Assembly: GCA_009859145.1 (NCBI GenBank)
Contig: VRVR01000008.1
Coordinates: forward strand, 71,494 to 135,493
From: Andalucia godoyi
Taxonomy: Eukaryota > Discoba > Jakobea > Jakobida > Andaluciidae
Length of the DNA stretch: 64,000 nt
Direction: 5' to 3'
Shown: piece after piece, positions 57,473-64,000 of the stretch
Layout of the letters: each line of letters opens with the position of its first letter
How positions within the stretch are numbered: position 1 is the stretch's first letter
Notes under the pieces: generated by a model
Databases searched by the model: none
The model's input: only the letters and a program-made list of their open reading frames with translations
Told to the model about the DNA's origin: nothing
Position numbers and translations under genes: made by a program

Positions 57473-58126
57473 TACGACACGACAACTCTGGAAATAACAA
57501 TAACAGTAACAGTAACAATAAAAACGAGACTTGGAGGGGGGGGGGGGGGGGGGGTAGGGAGGGAGAGGGAGAGAAGAAAAAAAGGGAGAGTGAAGCAGCA
57601 AGAAGAAACCGAAGAAATTGAACAACAACTTTTCTTGCTTCAAAATATTATAATTATAATAATAATATAATAATAATAATAATTTTAAAAAAACTAAATA
57701 CAAATACAAAAATGAAAACGAAAACGAAAACGAAAACGAGAAGGGAAAAGAAAGACAACACCGAAAAGAAAGGAAGAAAGTGTGCACTGAGCAGACTTTG
57801 CTGAGTGGGTCAAAAAACGAAGCCGAAATGGTCATTTGGAGAAGACGAACCTTGTTGAAAATGCTGCACTTTCAAAAGTCCACAGTTTTCAACAAGAAAA
57901 TCATGACAAAAAAATTGTCAGTACAGTGTCATCGCCCGGATCGCCTTGTCTGTTCTCTCATCAAGAAACCTTTCTGGACAGTTGTTGGTCGACCGATGGC
58001 GACGAGACGGGAGGTTTCTTTCTCCGCACGAAGCAACACCACGAGACGCCACGAGGCGAGGCGGGGAGGGGAAACCGTTTGGTGGAGAGCAGTGAAAAGA
58101 AGAGAGCCATACCTTGCTGTTCTTGC
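57473..58126. other. Divergent region XRN1 / phosphoserine phosphatase
   Basis: It holds a 19-base G run (57536-57554), AT-rich DNA at 57640-57690, and GAAAAC repeats at about 57713-57740. A + frame upstream of the phosphatase is open from 57836 but has no family similarity. It may be leader. Confidence 0.55.
57536..57554 (+). repeat. Poly-G run (19 G)
   Basis: A homopolymer in the presumed XRN1 5' leader; the XRN1 transcript would carry it as poly-C. Run length may be imprecise. Confidence 0.9.
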
Positions 58127-59062
58127 ATGATGTCGGTCCACATTGCTGTGACGCTGGTTGCAGCACCTTCTCGTGAAAGTGTTTCTGAAACGTCGGTCAT
58201 GGATGTAAGAAGGTTCCTGCAGGAGCGGTGCGCTGGCTGTGCGTATGTTTCACACACTTGGTTGAATTTTCCTTTTGCCGTCGACATTATTTTTCAAGCT
58301 CCATCTGCGGATTTCACCAAAATGATTGAGGTCCTCGTGACAGAATGGATTCGCGAACGCTCGATCGACTATTTTGTCCAGCTCAACGAGTTTCGCAAGA
58401 AGAAGCTTCTTGTTGCGGACATGGACTCCACTATTGTGGAAGGAGAGACTCTGGATGAACTTGCCAAGGAATACGGCATAGGTGATCAGATTGCAGCGAT
58501 CACTGCAAAAACGATGAACGGTGAGCTGGACTTTGCTGACTCGCTGCGGCATCGCGTTTCTCTTTTGAGGGGTTTGCCAGTCTGTGTTTTGCGCCAAGTG
58601 TACGACCGAATGAAGCTGTCTGCGGGAGCACAAGAACTTGTGCAGACTATGCGACAGAACAGTGCTTATTGCATTCTGGTCTCTGGAGGATTCAAGTACT
58701 TCACCACTCGAATTCGGGATGTCGTTGGATTCCATGCGGAGCGATCCAATGAATGGACTGTCGAGCTCCATGAAAACGCGGAAGTATTGGGTGGGCAAGT
58801 TGTCGATCCCATTGTGGACAAGAAAACAAAGGCTGACGTTCTCTGCTCCCTTCGCGCACAACACAACATTCTTGCTGTTGAAACGTTAGCGATTGGGGAT
58901 GGTGCGAACGACTTGCCTATGCTCCTCGAAGCGGGTCTCGGAATTGCATATCACGCCAAGCCCGTTGTCTCGGCAAGCGCAGAGTTTCGAATCAAGTTCA
59001 ACGATTTGACCGCCTGTCTCTATGCTCAAGGATATCGCATTGAAGATTTTGCTGGTGCACCG

Positions 59063-59110
<48 letters not shown>

Positions 59111-59116
59111 CACTGA
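58127..59116 (+). CDS. SERB: Phosphoserine phosphatase, bacterial SerB type
   Basis: This HAD-family enzyme removes phosphate from phosphoserine in the last step of serine synthesis. The 329-residue form from the ATG at 58127 has an N-terminal domain of about 90 residues, then LLVADMDSTIVEGETLDEL (nucleophile Asp in DMDST at about 99-103), AITAKTMNGELDFADSL, LVSGGF and IGDGANDLPML. These blocks resemble alphaproteobacterial SerB rather than the shorter animal or plant enzyme. A longer start at 57836 would add 97 non-conserved residues and might be a targeting peptide or leader. The C-terminus ends in 16 Ser codons from a TCA repeat, probably neutral. Confidence 0.92.
59063..59110 (+). repeat. 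TCA microsatellite coding terminal poly-Ser
   Basis: Sixteen TCA units at the 3' end of the phosphatase gene. In another frame the same tract reads poly-His, which is an artefact. Confidence 0.95.
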
Positions 59117-59166
59117 TCTCGCCCAAATTTATCCGCAGTCTCCTTTGGCTTGGTTTTACATTTCAT

Positions 59167-61938
59167 CTAACAGGATTTCGAAGTCCGAAACATTTTCTCG
59201 CGCCGCGCACGAATTTCCCCCACCTCGACGAGGCTTGTCATTGTATCTTCATCCAACAGCAGTTGGAAGGAGGGCTTCGGAAGCCGATATCCTTCTTGTC
59301 TAAATTCATCCGGGAACACGAGCGTCATGTCAAACAGTGCCTCTTTTTCAAGAAGCTCCGCGATACGTCGGTACGCCCTCCTGCTCGTGTCCGGCACGGA
59401 TTCAAGCATTTTGCTGCGATTGGCATAATACCACTCTCGTCGTAGCTCGGCGTTGCCCCACACTGCCTCTGGAGCCTGTGTGCGCCACAGTGCTGATAGG
59501 ATTCAGAGAATATCACATCGCGGTTAGTATAACGTTCTCCACAAGTAGTAACAGAGGAAGATGGAGAGGAAGATGAAGAAGGAGAAAACGCGAGCAGAAC
59601 GAAAGAAGCCCTTCTCATCTGGTACGTTTGCGAAATCTCCAGAGATAAAAGTGATGGGTGTGTGTGTGAGAGAGAAAAGAAAAATCAAGAAAATGATTCG
59701 AAACATACGATTCCGTTTGGTGCAATCATCCAAAGCGATCAATTTTCGAACTTCCTCCAGCATGTCCCTGTTTTTCTTCTCCGCAGCAATCATCTGTTCT
59801 GCGTGGTACATCTTCAAAATCACAGTTCTATAGGCGCGGATTCGGATGCGCAGGTGTTGCTGCAACAAGTGGTCACGAATATGGTCCGGAACTTTAGAGA
59901 GCTCAAGTTCCTCGTAGTCGGGCGATGACAAGAAAGACGGTCCCGAGGATGACTGCACCTTCTTCTTGGGGACTCTCGACTCAACAGGCTGTGGATCTGG
60001 TAAGGACGTCAGGAATATTGGATCCTGGCTGGAGTTCGAATAATTACCATTGTCCATACTGAGCCGCGGCCGAGTCCGTCGAGAAAATGGGATGTCCGCA
60101 GCGGATTGCTGGGCTTGCTGCACAAGCAGAGCGCTGAACGTGGGCTCTCCAGGGTGCTTTTTGATGAGATCAATATACAAAACGCACTTCTTACCCTGTG
60201 TGACGCGTTTCAAGAGCACACGCAGTCGCTTCTCCTCCACTTGCTCCCACTGAATACGCAATATGCCCACACGGATCTGTTCTCTCGACAGCTGCTCTCT
60301 CCACCAACGCTGGATCATGACAGCCCTGAAACGGTAGCGCTTCATGTACAGCAAAATGCCGTGGGTATCACGAATGATGCGCAGACAACAGACGATGTGT
60401 CTGACCGCCCTAGAGCGAATCGAATCTTTCCACACCCGGACATACGGAAGGGCATGTAAACGTAATCGCACGATGGCCCACATCTTCAACTCCTTCCTTT
60501 TCTCCTCCTTCTTCTTCATCCACCAGTCAATCATCCTTCTGGCACAACGCACTGCAGCATTCTCCATCTTCCTGCCAACTCTGCCAAGCACAAGCTTATC
60601 AACCAGAAGACTTGCGCGGGAGCAAACCATTACCAGCGACAAAAATTCCATCTGCTGCGTGACTCTTCGGACTCTCTCGACCATAATGCGCTCTGCGTGT
60701 TCTTTCTCAAGCCGTTTCTTCAACAAGAAAGCATTGTCATGTTTGCGTCTGATTCTGGAGGCCCACTCTTGCCGCTGCCAATACAAAATCTCCTGATTAT
60801 GAGCAACGCGATCCAATTGTTCGTGAAACCGCTCTACAAACTTGCGGCGATCAAGATCGACAACATCTCTATTGACGTTCGTGTATTTGGCTCGATTGCA
60901 TTCCACAAAGTCCCTGCCTGCGCTGACTTGGACATACATGCGCTTGTCTTTCTTGAATTTGGTCACCGATTCTCCTAAAGCATGGCGAGACATCTCGTTC
61001 ACTCGCAGTTCTTCAAGACGGTAATCAACGTGGCGCTGTGACTGCTTCACAGACGAGACGTTACGATGCCCACGCGTCATTGGTTCGTCCTCGTGCTCTA
61101 TGTCTTCAACTTTGGGTTTTGGAACAGTCTGCGTGCGTTTGATGACCGCAGAAGTCGTCCCAAGAGACGTTTGCGGCCTCTTGAAAGCCTTGTTTTCGGA
61201 TATGAATTCCATAATTGCAACGCTTTGATTGAGCTTATCTTCAACATCATCAAACTGCGCAGTAGGACTGACGCTCGACGATGACGCATCATGCAAGTCT
61301 GCAACCCTCATTCTTCGATTCTGTTGGGTATTGTTTTCCAGAGGAGCAAAAACAAGAGGAGACGCAATGATCTTATCGAGTGCTTTTCTGCGTGCCATGG
61401 AAGACGACGTCAATCTCCTCACAGTTTCCGTAGTGGAGGGTCGTTTGGTCGGTGTTTGTTTTTCCAGCCAACCAGCGAGTGCGGTGTCTCGAATTTCCTC
61501 GTCGGTGACGCTGCCATTGACAATTTGCTTCATCCGCATGTCGGCAACAGCAGAGAGCTGCGAAGTCAACACACTGACACTGCTGCGTGAGACTGGACGA
61601 GACTGAGCTGGAGAAACTGTTCCGGACGCAGAACGGATATTAGATTCCACAGCCGCAGAAGAGGAAGAAAACATCTGCAAAGGACGAACGTCTCGCTGCA
61701 ATGCATCGGCAACGATAGTATCACCAGTTCTTGCAGAGTCTAAAATGAAATCTAATGCGTCTGCACAGTGCAGCGACGCCATAGCTGGTGACTTGAATTG
61801 CGGAACGGGAGAAAGCCTGCCGTTGAGCATGTGCTTATCTCGATACGACTTTGCAATCGGCTCTGGTGAAACCATGGAGACACCCGCAAGTCTCGCAGCG
61901 GGAGTCGGAGACTTGGAAGGAGGAGGAGGAAATAACAT
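59167..61938 (-). CDS. IQ-motif/coiled-coil protein of unknown function (two exons)
   Basis: Exon 1 (61938-59709) and exon 2 (59492-59167) splice in phase 1 to 851 residues. The 216-base intron has GTATGT, a perfect TACTAAC about 40 bases from the end and a TCAG acceptor. Unspliced, exon 1 would run into a hydrophobic nonsense tail. The N-terminal 250 residues are Ser/Thr/Pro-rich and probably disordered. The middle is Arg/Glu-rich and helical with RKHDNAFLLKKRLEKEH. An IQ-like segment (AVMIQRWWREQLSREQ, about 545-560) suggests calmodulin-type binding. The C-terminus contains RRAYRRIAELLEKEALFDMTL. Similar layouts occur in cytoskeletal and ciliary proteins, but no family could be named. Confidence 0.7.
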
Positions 61939-62239
61939 GTAAGACGAATGCCTGTTTGAATTTCAATAGGCGTATATTCAGAGTAACAGGACAAGATGGA
62001 GAGTCTCTTCGGATTTTCCATTTTTTTTTCCGACGTTTGTTCCAAAAATGAAACGGATCCTCGGTCCTTCAAGGGGGAAGATGAGAAAACGAAACATCTC
62101 GGTGGAACGGATGCTGCCAAACCGACAGCTGATCTGCTCGGACTGGAGTGAACAGGTAGCGTTTTGACAGTGACTGATATCCCCCCGTCGACTTCCCATC
62201 TGGTACCACCGTTGAATAATAATAACACGTCATTGTCAT

Positions 62240-62720
62240 GCATACGGGAGTATGCATAAAACAGACACGATCAACACTGGCCGACACTAGCACGTTTGTT
62301 TCACAGGGAATCCGTGCTTACGCACGCTCGGCCTTTAAGGCAACATCCGTAGCCATGTATCATTCTATCATTCGTTGGTTTGGTTTTTTGGTTTCACTTT
62401 TTGCAACGTTTGTGTCATGCGGCGACCGAGTATCGCGAGCGCCATGTTGCCATCGTGACGGAGGAGTACACGTCCAAAACGTGCGGGCGCTGCGGTGAGA
62501 TCCATGCACGTCTTAGGCGGAAGCAAAAAAGCGTTTTGCATGTCCCGCGTGCAGCTCGCAGATTGATCGAGATTGGAACGGAACGCGGAACATCTATCTG
62601 AAGAGTGCCGTGAGGCGTGTTGGGGGCCTATCCGCTTCCCGGCAACGGGATGCAAGACTGAATATGCATGTCTATTCGTAGATATGCTTGTTCGATGTAC
62701 GGTATATTGTAGGCGTGAAG
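62240..62720 (+). mobile_element. TnpB/Fanzor-type relic B (most complete)
   Basis: A palindrome TGCATACGGGAGTATGCA lies at the left. Frames then give MYHSIIRWF, FHFLQRLCHAATEYRERHV, VTEEYTSKTCGRCGEIHARL (first zinc knuckle) and, after frame breaks and a stop, remnants of the second knuckle and of the RuvC-III block (DRDWNGxRNI pattern, read as *SRLERNAEHL in one frame). The end GLSASRQRDARLNMHVYS-like and the right end are shared with relic A. The TSKTCxxCG motif is diagnostic of the TnpB/Fanzor group. It has several frameshifts, so it is inactive. Only the C-terminal third is represented. Confidence 0.8.
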
Positions 62721-62738
62721 CAGCTGTAAAAAACTAAA

Positions 62739-62863
62739 TTACCCTCCAAGAATTTGGCTCGCATGCTGCGCCAGTTCGTCGGAGGTCGATGGCTGTCAAC
62801 TCTGCCGTACTACCCGACGAAAATCACGACCGTCCTCAGAACGTTTGGGTTGGAGAGTAGTAC
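62739..62863 (-). repeat. MITE-like inverted-repeat element, copy 3
   Basis: The short form: TTACCCTCCAAGAATTTGGC plus TCGCATGCTGCGCC at one end and CGTTTGGGTTGGAGAGTAGTA at the other. The first block is the reverse complement of copy 1 at 17060-17118. The middle blocks of copies 1 and 2 are missing. It sits about 20 bases past relic B. Confidence 0.7.
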
Positions 62864-62973
62864 CTCGAATAAATGACGTGCTGCTGTTCCTTCTTGATAA
62901 TGCGTGCTGCGAAAAACGGCGACGAGTTTGAGAAGCAGAAGCGATTTTGGGGAGAAAGAAAGGCGCGCGATTC

Positions 62974-63333
62974 ATGGATGCAAAGGACGAGCTAAATCAC
63001 ATTGTGGGAATTATTTCACAGGAAGAATCCATCATGGAGGATCTCCAATTCCAAAAGGCGCAGCTTGAAGACTTGAAGCAAAAGCTCGCAGATCAACAGT
63101 CTGCTTTTGCAGGACTTGGAAAATCCTCCAGCTTTGCAAGCTGTCGCCGAGCCTGGCTGTTTACAGGTTCAAATTTTCTCAAAGTCGACCGCGAGTCTGC
63201 GCTGCGCATGATGAAGGATGACGAAAAACGACTACTTGCCGAAATTGAGAGTGTGCAAGAAGTAATTCGCGAGCGGATCTTTGAGTTGGACGTCGTTCGT
63301 GGACGACAGCGAGAAGCAGTCGAGCACCAATAA
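62974..63333 (+). CDS. Small prefoldin-like protein (possibly PDRG1-type)
   Basis: 119 residues from the ATG at 62974 (MDAKDEL); an upstream TTG in frame was not used. Two helical coiled-coil arms (MEDLQFQKAQLEDLKQKLADQQ and DDEKRLLAEIESVQEVIRERI) flank a short central stretch (CRRAWLFTGSNFLKVDRESALRMM). That layout matches beta-type prefoldins and the PDRG1 family (R2TP/prefoldin-like complex), where the centre reads VCFGxMFIKMP. Similarity is weak and based on pattern only. Alternatives are an unrelated coiled-coil protein or another prefoldin subunit. Confidence 0.5.
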   Translation: MDAKDELNHIVGIISQEESIMEDLQFQKAQLEDLKQKLADQQSAFAGLGKSSSFASCRRAWLFTGSNFLKVDRESALRMMKDDEKRLLAEIESVQEVIRERIFELDVVRGRQREAVEHQ

Positions 63334-63871
63334 ATCAAGACGCCACAGCGGAGTTTGAACACGAGTGAGCGACAAGGTGAGGAGGCGAAACTGCATCATT
63401 ATGACTACTATTTTTTTGGATGACGCTTGGTTTACAAAGATCCCGTTTCAGCTGAAGATGTGTTTTTTTTGTTTTTTGTTTTTTTGCTTTCGTTTTCTCC
63501 TTAGTTCCAAAAAAACAAAACAAAAAACAAAACAAAAACACACTGTCAACGGAAAGAAGGATGCAGACATGCGGATGTCAGATATGGTACACAGCAACAA
63601 ACAACAAACTGCCCAGCAGTAGCAACAGTCCTTCGAAAGGGTGGAGCAAGAGGGAGGAAGCACAAAACTACTGGTAGGGAAATAGCGACTACCGGAAATA
63701 ATACGGAGCACATGAGGGGAAGGAGGGAGAGAGAGAGAGAGAGAGAGATAATAAGAAATGAAGAAAAAACCTAGAAGAACATCAATTCCGAAGGACACAA
63801 ACACAGACAAGGATAGGATAGGATACGCAAACATAATGATTCCAAGCTTCAAGCGAAACACATGAGACCCG
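63334..63871. other. Convergent 3' region
   Basis: AT-rich DNA with T and A runs at 63460-63540 and a GA repeat at 63727-63748. Hydrophobic antisense ORFs derive from the repeats. No gene was seen. Confidence 0.5.
63727..63748 (+). repeat. GA dinucleotide repeat
   Basis: An uninterrupted GA microsatellite in the 3' intergenic region. Confidence 0.9.
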
Positions 63872-64000
63872 CTAAACCTTCACAGAGGAAAACCTGTTCA
63901 TGGCATCCGCTTCGTACGGTGGTCGCTTCTCATTAATCGCGTCAAGCTGCTTCGCCTCTCGAAAGTTTGAAATTGCAAGGCGGACGGCAGACGGACCTTG
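63872..64000 (-). CDS. 3' end of an unidentified gene (runs off right edge)
   Basis: A frame open from the window edge to a TAG at 63874-63872 gives 42 C-terminal residues (...AISNFREAKQLDAINEKR...NRFSSVKV). Composition looks coding (charged, helical) and the other minus frames are closed. Too short to assign. It is convergent with the prefoldin-like gene. Confidence 0.5.
   Translation of the reverse strand, partial: QGPSAVRLAISNFREAKQLDAINEKRPPYEADAMNRFSSVKV

Larger units (their letters stand above)
61939..62973. other. Intergenic region with Fanzor-like relic and MITE-like copy
   Basis: The promoter side of the IQ/coiled-coil gene, then relic B (about 62240-62720), MITE-like copy 3 (62739-62863) and the leader of the small gene at 62974. 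No intact mobile-element gene is present. Confidence 0.6.

Noticed and set aside
59022-59303. Plus-strand ORF with poly-His
   Set aside because: It is a shifted frame of the TCA repeat at the end of the phosphatase gene.
62310-62340. CTCGGCCTTTAAGGC resembles the start of U2 snRNA
   Set aside because: The match is short and the segment belongs to the mobile-element relic; no Sm site or U2 stem loops follow.

Overview
The window is nuclear DNA of an intron-poor, probably unicellular eukaryote. It carries NOG1, eS25, the signal peptidase subunit SPC12, XRN1, a GPI inositol-deacylase, a BEACH-FYVE giant, BLOC1S2 and an augmin subunit. Most genes are single uninterrupted reading frames. Five introns could be placed, with GTATGT (four) or GTACGT (one) donors and, in four of them, UACUAAC-like branch points. 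The taxon is not certain. The augmin 7 protein is closest to the plant form and the fungal-type Zn2Cys6-PAS proteins are numerous. A red alga or another microbial eukaryote with both families fits better than a plant, animal or typical fungus, but this is inference.

Layout. 1-5.0 kb: partial dephospho-CoA kinase (-), YEATS protein (+), three-exon NOG1 (-). 5.0-10.3 kb: a PAS-only relative of the later transcription factors (-), tRNA-Leu(CAG) (-), a GILT-like secretory protein (+), a small unknown gene (+) and eS25 (-). 10.8-16.5 kb: PGAP1-like deacylase (+), BLOC1S2 (-), histidine ammonia-lyase with a His-rich insert (+). 17.5-35.8 kb: an array of seven Zn2Cys6 regulators, one on + and then six in a row on -. 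36.4-39.2 kb: phospholipid methyltransferase (-), SPC12 (+), augmin 7 (-). 40.3-52.7 kb: a 4127-residue BEACH/WD40/FYVE protein (+). 52.7-59.1 kb: XRN1 (-) and a bacterial-type phosphoserine phosphatase (+). 59.2-64 kb: an unidentified IQ/coiled-coil protein (-), a small prefoldin-like protein (+) and the 3' end of one more gene (-).

The most unusual part is the Zn2Cys6 array. Each member has a fungal-type C6 zinc cluster, a long Ser-rich or acidic spacer, a helical block and a C-terminal PAS-like domain, the order known from fungal Ert1/Rds2/AcuK-type carbon-source regulators. A zinc-cluster-less copy lies about 10 kb upstream. Intergenic gaps in and around the array, and a site near 62.4 kb, hold decayed remnants of a TnpB/Fanzor-type element (zinc-ribbon and RuvC-III region) with a well conserved right end. 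A separate short inverted-repeat element occurs three times (16.9, 33.1 and 62.8 kb).

Between genes the DNA is mostly AT-rich, pyrimidine-rich or microsatellite. No rRNA, CRISPR array or complete transposon was found.
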